This document shows positions 1-5,170 of a DNA stretch of 5,274 nt, piece by piece. Location: positions 1 through 5,274 of the forward strand of contig JAEZGR010000065.1 of assembly GCA_023437255.1 (NCBI GenBank). The letters are read 5' to 3'. The stretch comes from Pseudomonadota bacterium. GTDB lineage: Bacteria > Pseudomonadota > Gammaproteobacteria > Burkholderiales > Burkholderiaceae_B. The translations under genes were made by a program, and so were the position numbers. The notes under the pieces were generated by a model. It ran no database searches. It was not told the DNA's origin and was given only the letters and a program-made list of their open reading frames with translations. Numbering within the stretch: the first letter of the stretch is position 1; each line of letters starts with the position of its first letter.

Positions 1-572
1 GCCACGCCGGAGTTCACGTCGGTGCCGATCATGCCGAGCAGCAGGCCTAGCAGAATCATGCAGATCGCCTTGGGCAGCGAGCCCGAGGCCAGCACCACGG
101 CCCCGATCAGACCCAGCACCATCAGAGAGAAGTATTCCGCAGGACCGAACTTGAAGGCGACTTCGGCCAGGGGTGGCGCGAAACCGGCAATCAGGATGGT
201 GGCCACGCAGCCTGCGAAGAACGAACCCAGCGCCGCGATGGCGAGGGCCGCCCCGGCGCGCCCGTTACGCGCCATCTGGTGCCCGTCGAGCACGGTGACG
301 ACAGCGGACGTTTCACCCGGAAGCGCAACGAGAATGGCGGTTGTGGAGCCGCCGTAGGCTGCACCGTAGTAAATACCCGCCAGCATGATCAGGCCCGCCA
401 CGGGCGGCAGCACATAGGTGATGGGCAGCAACATGGCAATGGTGGGTACGGGGCCGATGCCCGGCAACACACCGATGAGCGTACCGAGCAGACAGCCCAG
501 CAAGCAGTAAGCGAGGTTTTCGAGGGTCAGGGCGACCGAAAAGCCCAGAGCCAAGTGTTCAAGCAATTCCAT
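1..572 (-). CDS. tctA: TctA, large membrane subunit of a tripartite tricarboxylate transporter (partial, N-terminal ~190 residues)
   Basis: This is the large transmembrane subunit of a TTT-family transporter, which imports carboxylates with the small subunit TctB and a periplasmic binding protein (TctC/Bug type). I translated it by hand: it starts at ATG 572-570 on the minus strand and stays open to the window edge, giving about 190 of the family's usual ~500 residues. Family hallmarks are GVLPGIGPVPTIAMLLPITY at residues 34-53, AGIYYGAAYGGSTTAI at 65-80, LPGE at 84-87 and LDGHQMARNGRAG at 95-107, separated by hydrophobic helices. The start is supported by AGGAG (579-583, minus strand) placed 6 bases upstream. 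It lies 13 bases after the tctB stop, so the two are one operon. Residue 83 is Ala where homologues I remember carry Asn (ILVNLPGE). The C-terminal part lies outside the window. The family is clear; the substrate cannot be read from sequence. Confidence 0.95.
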   Translation of the reverse strand, partial: MELLEHLALGFSVALTLENLAYCLLGCLLGTLIGVLPGIGPVPTIAMLLPITYVLPPVAGLIMLAGIYYGAAYGGSTTAILVALPGETSAVVTVLDGHQMARNGRAGAALAIAALGSFFAGCVATILIAGFAPPLAEVAFKFGPAEYFSLMVLGLIGAVVLASGSLPKAICMILLGLLLGMIGTDVNSGV

Positions 573-585
573 TTTCGGCTCCTAC

Positions 586-1047
586 TCAGTTGCCCAGAAA
601 GCTCGGCCAGAGCGGGAAGATCAGGCCCAGCCCCTTGATGAATGCCAGCCAGACGAAGAGCACCAGGAAGACGCCTGTCGCGACCGCCACCTTCCAGTTG
701 AACTCATGGCTCGCGAGACTGCTGATCACCACCAGAAGGAATACGCTGATGTACACGCCGAGCAGGTTGAGCACGGTGCCCGTCAGAATGACGGAGCCCA
801 CGATGATGCCCAGAATGCGGAAGTCGAACTTCTCCACTTCGGTTTCTTCGGCTTTGTCCTTGAGCGCGCTGATGGCGACCACGGCACCCAGCACGGCCAG
901 GCAGACGCCGAGCCAGAAGGGGAAATAGCCGGGGCCCATGCGGGCTGCCGTGCCCATTGAGTAGTTTGTGGCACCGAGGGCGAATCCTGCGCCCAGTACT
1001 ACAAACATGACTCCGGACCAGAAGTCCTGCTTATTTCTAAGCTGCAT
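586..1047 (-). CDS. tctB: TctB, small membrane subunit of a tripartite tricarboxylate transporter
   Basis: This is the small membrane subunit that pairs with TctA in TTT carboxylate uptake systems. At 153 residues it has the usual family size. It shows a first hydrophobic helix at about 12-27, the typical TctB motif MGPGYFPFWLG at 37-47 running into a second helix (about 44-62), a charged cytoplasmic loop (KDKAEETEVEKFDFR, 63-77), a hydrophobic pair at about 79-112, and a last helix at about 118-138 followed by GLGLIFPLWP (139-148), a common C-terminal signature. The ATG start at 1047 is backed by AGGAGAGG (1057-1064, minus strand) nine bases upstream. tctA follows 13 bases downstream. The familiar tctC-tctB-tctA order is broken: no binding-protein gene precedes tctB, and the region upstream leads to a divergent cell-division operon. 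The binding protein may therefore be encoded elsewhere, as is common where many Bug-type proteins exist. Confidence 0.94.
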   Translation of the reverse strand: MQLRNKQDFWSGVMFVVLGAGFALGATNYSMGTAARMGPGYFPFWLGVCLAVLGAVVAISALKDKAEETEVEKFDFRILGIIVGSVILTGTVLNLLGVYISVFLLVVISSLASHEFNWKVAVATGVFLVLFVWLAFIKGLGLIFPLWPSFLGN

Positions 1048-1173
1048 GTTTATGAACCTCTCCTGCAGATTGTTGTGTTTTACGCCTTGTCCTGAAGCCG
1101 GTAGCCGGCAAAGGGCAGGGCCCGTTCAAAAGGTGCCGAATGGTAATGGAGCGTTGAAAGCCTGAGAACCGGA

Positions 1174-1187
1174 ATGACCCGAGTCAT
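1174..1187. repeat. Inverted repeat ATGAC-CCGA-GTCAT, possible operator upstream of tctBA
   Basis: This is a perfect dyad with 5-bp arms and a 4-bp spacer, 127 bp upstream of the tctB start. The size and symmetry suit a dimeric transcription factor, but I cannot name one. It would lie in the tctBA leader if the minus-strand promoter suggested at 1231-1258 is right. Confidence 0.4.
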
Positions 1188-1190
1188 GCA

Positions 1191-1206
1191 CCAGGGTTTT
1201 CCCTGG
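1191..1206. repeat. Perfect hairpin CCAGGG-TTTT-CCCTGG in the tctB/zapB-like intergenic region
   Basis: This is a 6-bp GC-rich stem with a 4-base loop. Read on the plus strand it is followed by the T-rich stretch GATTTTCTGATTTTT, so it could be a weak plus-strand terminator that stops antisense read-through from the tct side. The T-run is interrupted and no plus-strand gene lies upstream, so an operator or a leader hairpin of tctBA is equally possible. Confidence 0.4.
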
Positions 1207-1207
1207 G

Positions 1208-1249
1208 ATTTTCTGATTTTTGTCGTTTGGATGACAATTCAGAAAAATT
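1208..1249. repeat. AT-rich imperfect inverted repeat
   Basis: TTCTGA at 1211-1216 mirrors TCAGAA at 1239-1244, and TTGTC at 1220-1224 mirrors GACAA at 1233-1237. Flanking A/T runs extend the symmetry to about 1208-1249 with two unpaired T residues. The dyad lies between the divergent tctBA and zapB-like genes. It could be a regulator site or a cruciform/hairpin; its role is unknown. Confidence 0.4.
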
Positions 1250-1258
1250 TTCGGTCAA
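1231..1258 (-). promoter_or_regulatory. Tentative sigma-70-type promoter for tctBA
   Basis: On the minus strand TTGACC (1258-1253, 5 of 6 to consensus) is followed after 16 bp by TGTCAT (1236-1231, 4 of 6). Transcription would start near 1224 and give a leader of about 177 bases that contains the two dyads at 1174-1206. The -10 is weak, so this is only a candidate. Confidence 0.28.
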
Positions 1259-1260
1259 TT

Positions 1261-1298
1261 TGAAAGTCAATTGAAAGGTACTTGAAAAACGGGTGAAA
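1261..1298. repeat. Four TGAAA direct repeats at exact 11-bp spacing (TTTCA-N6 on the minus strand)
   Basis: TGAAA occurs at 1261, 1272, 1283 and 1294, which is one 11-bp step each time. The first three are preceded by T and the fourth by G. Tandem boxes with 11-bp phasing are the usual target of OmpR/PhoB-type response regulators, and TctD, known to control tct genes in enterobacteria, belongs to that family. Alternatively the in-phase A-runs may simply bend the DNA upstream of the divergent promoters. The repeats are directly visible; any function is inferred. Confidence 0.5.
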
Positions 1299-1332
1299 GG
1301 TTATGATGCGTGAACTCGCAGCACCCCATCTG

Positions 1333-1360
1333 TTCACTTGATTGCGGGATGGTTTACGAT
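1333..1360 (+). promoter_or_regulatory. Tentative promoter for the zapB-like/zapA operon
   Basis: TTCACT (1333-1338) and TACGAT (1355-1360), each 4 of 6 to consensus, are separated by 16 bp. The predicted start point falls at or next to the ATG at 1367, which would give a leaderless message. An alternative -10 is TATGAT at 1302-1307, which lacks a good -35. Confidence 0.3.
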
Positions 1361-1366
1361 AACGCC

Positions 1367-1768
1367 ATGTTGGAAGACCTCGATTCTCTCGCCGCCCGAC
1401 TGGGGCAATTGGTGCAATACGCGAAGCAGCTCCATTCCGAGCGCACGCAGCTGCAGGCACGCGTCATCGGCCTCGAGCAAGAGCGCAATGCGCTACGCGA
1501 TCAGCTCAAGCGTCAGGAAGCCGAATTCGGCGCGCTGGCGGAAAGCACTGCCAATCATCAGGCACGGGTTGATATCCTGCGCGCCGAAGCCGACAGCATT
1601 CGCATTTCGCTTCAGGGCGAGATCGAACGCTGCAAGGCTGAATACGAGGCGCTGCGCAGACAATACGCCGCAAGCCAGGCCGATACCTCGCGTTTGCGAG
1701 CGGCTGCAGGTCAGGCTCAGCTGCAGATCGATTCAATTCTCATGCGCCTGCCCGGCGCACCGGAGTAA
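1367..1768 (+). CDS. ZapB-like coiled-coil protein encoded upstream of zapA
   Basis: This is a predicted cytoplasmic protein of 133 residues, almost entirely coiled coil (about residues 3-120) and rich in Ala, Glu, Gln, Arg and Leu, with no membrane segment or signal. It ends in IDSILMRLPGAPE, a tail resembling that of the small ZapB/TIGR02449-like proteins encoded beside zapA in beta- and gammaproteobacteria. By position and shape it probably assists the FtsZ ring with ZapA; this is inference, since coiled coils align poorly. The ATG at 1367 (MLEDLDSLAARL) fits the family N-terminus I remember, but has no Shine-Dalgarno sequence. In-frame alternatives are ATG 1349 and GTG 1310; the latter has GAAAGG nine bases upstream and would add 19 residues. 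zapA begins 4 bases after the stop. Confidence 0.82.
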   Translation: MLEDLDSLAARLGQLVQYAKQLHSERTQLQARVIGLEQERNALRDQLKRQEAEFGALAESTANHQARVDILRAEADSIRISLQGEIERCKAEYEALRRQYAASQADTSRLRAAAGQAQLQIDSILMRLPGAPE

Positions 1769-1772
1769 CGTC

Positions 1773-2084
1773 ATGGAACGCGTAGACGTCTCCATTCTTG
1801 GGCGCGAATACTCGCTCGCCTGCCTGCCCGCCGAAAAAGAAGCCCTGCTCTCTGCGGTGCGCCTGGTCGACCAGCGAATGCTGGCCATCAAGGGTTCTGC
1901 CAAGGTGGTGGGCAATGAGCGCATCGCCGTCATGGCGGCAATCCAGATCGCCGGCGAGCTTCTGCGCATGCGGGCACCCGACGGTCCGCTTGCCAATGTT
2001 GCCGTCGGTGACTTCAAGCAAAAGATCGAAGATATGCACGCAATCCTCGATCAGGTGGTTGGGTTGCCGGCTCAATCCAGGTAA
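1773..2084 (+). CDS. zapA: ZapA, cell-division protein that stabilises the FtsZ ring
   Basis: ZapA binds FtsZ at midcell and cross-links its protofilaments. The product has 103 residues, typical for the family. It has the N-terminal globular part MERVDVSILGREYSLACLPA (residues 1-20, the VDVSILGREY strand being a hallmark), then KEALLSAVRLVDQRMLAIK (22-40), the conserved stretch VVGNERIAVMAAIQIAGELL (45-64), and a C-terminal helix from about 78 (GDFKQKIEDMHAILDQVVGL) that forms the antiparallel tetramer coiled coil. GGAG at 1762-1765 lies seven bases before the ATG and is inside the end of the upstream ZapB-like gene, which suggests translational coupling. 6S RNA lies directly downstream, an arrangement conserved in many proteobacteria. 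Confidence 0.95.
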   Translation: MERVDVSILGREYSLACLPAEKEALLSAVRLVDQRMLAIKGSAKVVGNERIAVMAAIQIAGELLRMRAPDGPLANVAVGDFKQKIEDMHAILDQVVGLPAQSR

Positions 2085-2087
2085 AAT
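2059..2087 (+). promoter_or_regulatory. Tentative promoter for 6S RNA
   Basis: TTGGGT (2059-2064) and TAAAAT (2082-2087, 5 of 6 to consensus) are 17 bp apart and overlap the end of zapA; the -10 contains the zapA stop codon. Transcription would begin near 2094, about 37 bases before the mature 6S 5' end, so the RNA would need 5' trimming. A weaker -10 (GATACT, 2106-2111) is also present. Read-through from zapA is a further source. Confidence 0.35.
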
Positions 2088-2130
2088 TTCAACAACGAAT
2101 TCACGGATACTGCACGCAGTATTCAACCGC

Positions 2131-2312
2131 TTGTCCCTGCGGTGCGCGTGACTTGGCCATACATTCCTTGAACCAATGCTATTGGCATAGGTTGCTGGAT
2201 TGGTCGGTGGGTGAGATCTCTTCCTCGTGTCGAGAACCCGAAGCCGTCCTGATGGCGACCACCTTGAACCTCCGGTTCAGGATGCCGGCCTAGACGGCAC
2301 ATGCGGGGCATC
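2131..2312 (+). ncRNA. ssrS: 6S RNA, regulator of sigma-70 RNA polymerase (ends approximate)
   Basis: 6S RNA mimics an open promoter and sequesters housekeeping RNA polymerase in stationary phase. The call rests on position right after zapA, length of about 182 bases (E. coli about 184), and structure. A closing stem pairs TGTCCC-GCG at 2132-2141 with TGCGGGGCA at 2302-2310, with U2138 bulged. The 3' side of the central bubble has CACCTTGAACC (2260-2270) followed by the hairpin CCTTGAACC/GGTTCAGG (2262-2281), matching the E. coli CACCUUGAACC region. The apical arm pairs GGGT (2209-2212) with ACCC (2236-2239) and TCTC (2217-2220) with GAGA (2232-2235). CCTTGAACC also occurs on the 5' side at 2166-2174. 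The exact 5' and 3' ends are estimates from the closing stem. Confidence 0.92.
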
Positions 2313-2321
2313 TTTTTACAG

Positions 2322-2353
2322 AAGCTCGCCATTTTTGGGCGAGCTTTTGTTTT
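2322..2353 (+). terminator. Rho-independent terminator of the zapA/6S RNA transcript
   Basis: A perfect 9-bp stem, AAGCTCGCC (2322-2330) with GGCGAGCTT (2338-2346), has a 7-base loop and is followed by TTGTTTT. It sits 10 bases after the 6S RNA 3' end and should end that transcript before the SIMPL gene. Confidence 0.93.
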
Positions 2354-2378
2354 ATGTGGCGGCAGCCATCAGTACACT
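2350..2378 (+). promoter_or_regulatory. Tentative promoter for the SIMPL-domain gene
   Basis: TACACT at 2373-2378 is a fair -10 (4 of 6). The best-spaced -35 (TTTTAT, 2350-2355, 17 bp) is poor and overlaps the T-tract of the preceding terminator. The strong terminator upstream implies that a promoter must lie in this ~57-bp gap, but the exact elements are uncertain. Confidence 0.25.
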
Positions 2379-2410
2379 GAGAGTCGTTCACGATCACGGA
2401 GCCTTTCTCA

Positions 2411-3154
2411 ATGAACCTGATTTCACGCCTGGGCCGTCTTACGGCCGCCGTTGCCACTGCAGCTTCCGTCACGACCATGCTGGCGGCGGGGCCGGCGCTC
2501 GCGCAAGACGAGCCGCATGTTCATGCAGTCAAGTATCCCTATGCCAGCCTGCGCGCCGAAGCCGTCACCGAGGTTGCGCGCGACACGGTGCGCATTACCC
2601 TGGCGGCCGAGATGCGTGCCACCGAACAGGCAGAAGTGGCGTCCAAGCTCACGGCCACGGTCGACAGCGTCATGAAAGAGGTCAAGGGCAAGGAGGGCGT
2701 GAAGGCCTATAGCGGCAACTATCAGGTCTGGCCCATGAACGATCAGGACGGTCGCGTTTCGAACTGGCGCGGGCGGGCGGAGATCATTCTCGAGTCCACC
2801 GACTTCGAAGCCGCCTCGAAGCTGGCAGCACAGGTCGCTGACCGCATGCCCATCGGTAATCTTTCTTTCTTCGTTGCGCCGCGTGAGAGGGCGCGTTACG
2901 AAGCCGAGCTGGTTCAGGAGGCCGCCGATGCATTCCGGGCACGCGCTGAGGCGCTCGCCAAGGCTTTTGGCTATGCGTCGTATTCAATCCGTGAAATTGA
3001 AATCGGCGGCGCCGGGGCCTCGTATCAGCCAGAGGGACACCGCATGATGGCCATGGTGGCTTCCGATGCCGCCGGCGTTCCGCTGGAAGGCGGCACCGAG
3101 CGTATCAGCCTGTCTGTCCGCGGGACGATCTTTCTGCACTCTTCCAAAGAATGA
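2411..3154 (+). CDS. Exported SIMPL-domain (DUF541) protein
   Basis: The product has 247 residues and an N-terminal Sec signal: basic start ([10 protein letters not shown]), hydrophobic Ala-rich core, and a probable signal peptidase I site after ALA at residue 31 (ALA/QDEP). The mature part fits the SIMPL/DUF541 fold: an opening strand [20 protein letters not shown] (about 47-66), a helix with repeated Ala/Val (about 70-92), YSGNYQVWP (100-108), [11 protein letters not shown] (118-128), a long helix [20 protein letters not shown] (160-179) followed by [20 protein letters not shown] (179-198), and a final strand [13 protein letters not shown] (229-241). Family members form periplasmic or outer-membrane oligomers; their biochemical role is poorly known, with some links to oxidative stress. 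ACGGAG at 2396-2401 supports the ATG at 2411. The last 50 bp overlap the 3' end of lgt on the opposite strand. Confidence 0.86.
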   Translation: MNLISRLGRLTAAVATAASVTTMLAAGPALAQDEPHVHAVKYPYASLRAEAVTEVARDTVRITLAAEMRATEQAEVASKLTATVDSVMKEVKGKEGVKAYSGNYQVWPMNDQDGRVSNWRGRAEIILESTDFEAASKLAAQVADRMPIGNLSFFVAPRERARYEAELVQEAADAFRARAEALAKAFGYASYSIREIEIGGAGASYQPEGHRMMAMVASDAAGVPLEGGTERISLSVRGTIFLHSSKE

Positions 3155-3899
3155 GTGCGCCGGCCAGCACCATCGGTATCGATAGCAGCTGGCCCATCGA
3201 AAGCCCCCCCGCGAGCAGTCCCAGGAAGTCGTCGGGCTCGCGGGTGAATTCCACAAAGAAGCGCGCCAGGCCATAGCCGAGCAAAAACAGGCCACTCACC
3301 TGGCCACGGCGCCGGGGTGAACTGGAATACCACCACAGCAAGGCGAACAGCAGCAAGCCTTCGAACAGCATCTCGTACAGCTGGGAAGGGTGACGCGCCA
3401 CCGCGCCAGCGTGTGGGAACACCATGCCCCAGGGCAGATCGGTGGGGCGGCCCCACAGTTCCCCGTTGATGAAATTGCCCCAGCGACCGGCTGCCAGCCC
3501 CAGAGGGATCATCGGCGCAATGAAGTCGCTCAGATCGAAGAAATGAATGCCGCGGCGCCGTGCATACCAGATCCACACGACAATGACACCCAGAAGGCCG
3601 CCGTGGAACGACATCCCGCCCTGCCAGATGTACAGGATTTCCAGCGGGTGTGACAGAAAATAGGCGGGCTTGTAGATCAGGACGTAGCCAAGCCGCCCGC
3701 CCACCACCACGCCGATCACGCTGTAGAAGATGATGTCTTCCAGATCACGCTGCGTGAGGGGTGTGCGACCCTGTGCGATGCGTCGGCGTCCCAGCAGCCA
3801 GACCGCAGCGAATCCCAGGAGATACATGAGGCCGTACCAATGGATGGATACAGGTCCCAGTTGAAGGGCGACGGGGTCGATCTGGGGATATTGCAGCAT
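3105..3899 (-). CDS. lgt: Lgt, prolipoprotein diacylglyceryl transferase
   Basis: Lgt is an inner-membrane enzyme that transfers diacylglycerol from phosphatidylglycerol to the lipobox cysteine of prolipoproteins, the first step of lipoprotein maturation. The product has 264 residues (E. coli 291). Signatures in order are [15 protein letters not shown] (16-30), [11 protein letters not shown] (64-74), the region [11 protein letters not shown] (94-104) with the essential-type His at 99, the Lgt signature [15 protein letters not shown] (138-152) with Arg139 and Asn142, RHPSQLYE (169-176), and [11 protein letters not shown] (213-223) with the conserved arginines. About seven membrane helices are visible. 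ATG 3899 ([12 protein letters not shown]) matches the family N-terminus. The frame stays open for 64 more codons upstream, but that stretch is Pro/Arg-rich and unlike Lgt. No strong Shine-Dalgarno sequence is seen. It converges on and overlaps the SIMPL gene. Confidence 0.96.
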   Translation of the reverse strand: MLQYPQIDPVALQLGPVSIHWYGLMYLLGFAAVWLLGRRRIAQGRTPLTQRDLEDIIFYSVIGVVVGGRLGYVLIYKPAYFLSHPLEILYIWQGGMSFHGGLLGVIVVWIWYARRRGIHFFDLSDFIAPMIPLGLAAGRWGNFINGELWGRPTDLPWGMVFPHAGAVARHPSQLYEMLFEGLLLFALLWWYSSSPRRRGQVSGLFLLGYGLARFFVEFTREPDDFLGLLAGGLSMGQLLSIPMVLAGALILWKSAERSSRGQTG

Positions 3900-4026
3900 G
3901 AGGTAGCGCGTCAGGGATTGGAATATGGTCGATAATAACCTCCGGGCCGATCTTCCCGGGTCTGCCTGATAGGGTGGTGACGATGTTCCGGCTTCCGGCC
4001 GGGGCCTACACGGAGGGAGTACGTTG
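3900..4026. promoter_or_regulatory. Divergent promoter region between lgt and the cytochrome c gene
   Basis: These 127 bp must hold the start signals for lgt (leftward) and cytochrome c-msrA (rightward). A -10-like GATAAT (3931-3936, plus; 5 of 6) overlaps TATTAT (3937-3932, minus; 5 of 6), but neither has a convincing -35. A small dyad, CCGGG (3943-3947) with CCCGG (3955-3959), follows. The assignment is tentative. Confidence 0.3.
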
Positions 4027-4443
4027 ATGAAATCCCGTGGTCTGCTGTTCGCGGCTGCAATTCTGGCTGGTTCCTCGGCCTCTGCCAGCAATGCCGGGCA
4101 GGAGCTTGCACAGCGCAGTGTCTGCCTGGCGTGTCATCAGGTCGACGCCAAACGCGTCGGGCCCAGTTTTCGGGCCATTGCCTTGCGTTATGCGGGCAAC
4201 GAGGCGGCAGCCGAATATCTGGCGCGTTCCATTCGAGACGGCAGTCGCGGCCTTTGGGGGGCCATACCCATGCCGGCGCAGCGTCATGTCGATCCGGCCA
4301 CGGCTCTGCTGCTTGCAGAATGGGTGCTGAGTTTGGCGCCCGAATCCAAGAACGCTACCGAGGCGCCGGCAGGCGACGTTCCTGCAAATGCCGATGAGGC
4401 TTCCCCTACCCCCGATGGACCGACTGCAGGAGGCAACCAGTGA
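4027..4443 (+). CDS. Periplasmic class I cytochrome c (c551/c552-like)
   Basis: This is a small electron-carrier protein exported to the periplasm. The 138-residue precursor has a signal peptide ([20 protein letters not shown], 1-20) with likely cleavage after ASA. The mature part shows the c551-type order: the haem-binding motif CLACH at 33-37 (Cys33, Cys36, His37), GPSF at 45-48, the [15 protein letters not shown] helix (64-78), and the distal Met82 in IPMPAQ (80-85), followed by a C-terminal helix [12 protein letters not shown] (92-103). After that comes an unusual Pro/Ala/acidic tail (106-138), probably unstructured. No lipobox cysteine is present, so it should be soluble. ATG 4027 is preferred over the adjacent TTG 4024: GGGAG (4015-4019) is seven bases upstream. 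The stop overlaps the msrA start. Its redox partners cannot be read from sequence. Confidence 0.93.
   Translation: MKSRGLLFAAAILAGSSASASNAGQELAQRSVCLACHQVDAKRVGPSFRAIALRYAGNEAAAEYLARSIRDGSRGLWGAIPMPAQRHVDPATALLLAEWVLSLAPESKNATEAPAGDVPANADEASPTPDGPTAGGNQ
4428..4433 (+). promoter_or_regulatory. Ribosome binding site fixing the GTG start of msrA
   Basis: A perfect AGGAGG lies six bases before GTG 4440, inside the last codons of the cytochrome c gene. There is no in-frame ATG in the first 25 or so codons of msrA, so this site decides the start. Confidence 0.85.
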
Positions 4444-5024
4444 TCAATCTGAACAATCAAAGTGGCGCTTCTAATATAGAGCAGGGTCCAGAACAGGCTT
4501 CAAATGGCGTTGCCGTGCTGGGAGGCGGCTGTTTCTGGTGCACTGAAGCGGTCTACCGAGACGTGCGCGGTGTGAAATCGGTAATGCCGGGCTACGCCGG
4601 GGGGCATGTCGATCATCCTGATTATCAGGCCGTTTGCACGGGTCAGACCGGGCATATAGAAGTAGTAAAGGTGGAGTTCGACCCCGAGGTCATCAGCTAC
4701 ACCACCATACTGGAGATCTTCTTCGCCACGCATGACCCCACCAGCCTGAACAGGCAAGGTGCTGACGTCGGCACTCAATACGCTTCCGCCATCTTTTGTC
4801 AGAACGAATCTCAGCGTGAAGTTGCGCTCACTGTCCTGGCTGAAGTCCAGAAAGCACTGGGTCGCCCTGTCGTCACACGCCTGTTGGGGGCAGAGACCTT
4901 CTGGCCGGCTGAGCCTGAGCATCATGATTACTATGCGCGCCATCCATGGCAGGGCTACTGCCAAGCTGTGATTCAGCCCAAGCTGGCCAAGTTTCGCGAG
5001 CGATTCCGGCAGTGGCTCAGCTAA
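4440..5024 (+). CDS. msrA: MsrA, peptide-methionine (S)-S-oxide reductase
   Basis: MsrA reduces methionine-S-sulfoxide in oxidised proteins, with thioredoxin as the usual reductant. The product has 194 residues. It has the catalytic motif GGGCFWCTEAVYRDVRGV (28-45) with Cys31 as nucleophile, then GYAGGHVDHPDYQAVCTGQT (51-70) and GHIEVVKVEFDP (71-82) with the conserved Glu74, HDPTSLNRQGADVGTQYAS (98-116), and the C-terminal HHDYYARHPWQGYC (161-174) with Cys174 as probable resolving cysteine. There is no signal peptide, so it is cytoplasmic. The GTG start overlaps the cytochrome c stop (GTGA) and is preceded by AGGAGG, which indicates translational coupling. The first ~24 residues (polar, Asn/Gln-rich) precede the conserved core and look like a non-conserved extension. 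No terminator is evident directly after the stop. Confidence 0.96.
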   Translation: MINLNNQSGASNIEQGPEQASNGVAVLGGGCFWCTEAVYRDVRGVKSVMPGYAGGHVDHPDYQAVCTGQTGHIEVVKVEFDPEVISYTTILEIFFATHDPTSLNRQGADVGTQYASAIFCQNESQREVALTVLAEVQKALGRPVVTRLLGAETFWPAEPEHHDYYARHPWQGYCQAVIQPKLAKFRERFRQWLS

Positions 5025-5048
5025 ATAGTTGTGATTCTGAACGCCCAT

Positions 5049-5078
5049 TTGCACACCTCAAATAATTCATGCTATATT
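5049..5078 (+). promoter_or_regulatory. Extended -10 promoter candidate downstream of msrA
   Basis: TGCTATATT (5070-5078) joins a TGn extension to a -10 matching 5 of 6 consensus positions. TTGCAC (5049-5054) lies 18 bp upstream as a partial -35. Transcription would start near 5085. No open reading frame of useful length follows within the next 140 bases. Confidence 0.45.
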
Positions 5079-5103
5079 TCGTTTCCTCGCTGATCGAGAC
5101 CTA

Positions 5104-5113
5104 GGGTTAACCC
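5104..5113. repeat. Perfect 10-bp palindrome GGGTTAACCC
   Basis: This self-complementary site lies about 20 bases after the expected start of transcription from the promoter at 5049-5078. It could be an operator, or part of a leader; there is no further evidence. Confidence 0.3.
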
Positions 5114-5131
5114 GAATCTCTATCACGAATC

Positions 5132-5170
5132 CCTCTTTACTCTGATGCCCTGAGGCACGATGCGAAGAGG
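5132..5170 (+). other. Possible RNA stem-loop in the gene-free region after msrA
   Basis: CCTCTT (5132-5137) pairs with AAGAGG (5165-5170), and inside it TGCC (5146-5149) pairs with GGCA (5154-5157) across a CTGA loop. The internal loops are large and no U-run follows, so this is not a terminator. Together with the upstream promoter it hints at a structured leader or small RNA. The 5025-5225 interval otherwise holds no gene I can support. Confidence 0.28.

Noticed and set aside
590..928. Plus-strand frame antisense to tctB
   Set aside because: It is the low-complexity Thr/Ser/Arg-rich shadow of a well-supported membrane protein gene.
1306..1341. Tiny 11-codon leader frame (MRELAAPHLFT) before the ZapB-like gene
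   Set aside because: GAAAGG is five bases upstream, but the frame shows no attenuator-like codon run or hairpin; chance is a sufficient explanation.
1338..2084. 248-codon open frame covering the ZapB-like gene and zapA
   Set aside because: Only the part from ATG 1773 has family character (ZapA). The first ~145 codons are the out-of-frame shadow of the ZapB-like gene, rich in Arg, Ser and Cys.
3025..3576. 183-codon minus-strand frame inside lgt
   Set aside because: It overlaps lgt in another frame, is Arg/Pro-rich without motifs, and lgt is unambiguous.
3900..4091. 64-codon N-terminal extension of the lgt frame
   Set aside because: It is Pro/Arg-rich and unlike the Lgt family, whose N-terminus matches [12 protein letters not shown] at 3899. 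The upstream start would also run into the 5' end of the divergent cytochrome gene.
4500..5054. 184-codon minus-strand frame antisense to msrA
   Set aside because: It lies opposite a clear MsrA sequence, has no domain I recognise and no convincing start signals; high-GC coding DNA often leaves such frames open.
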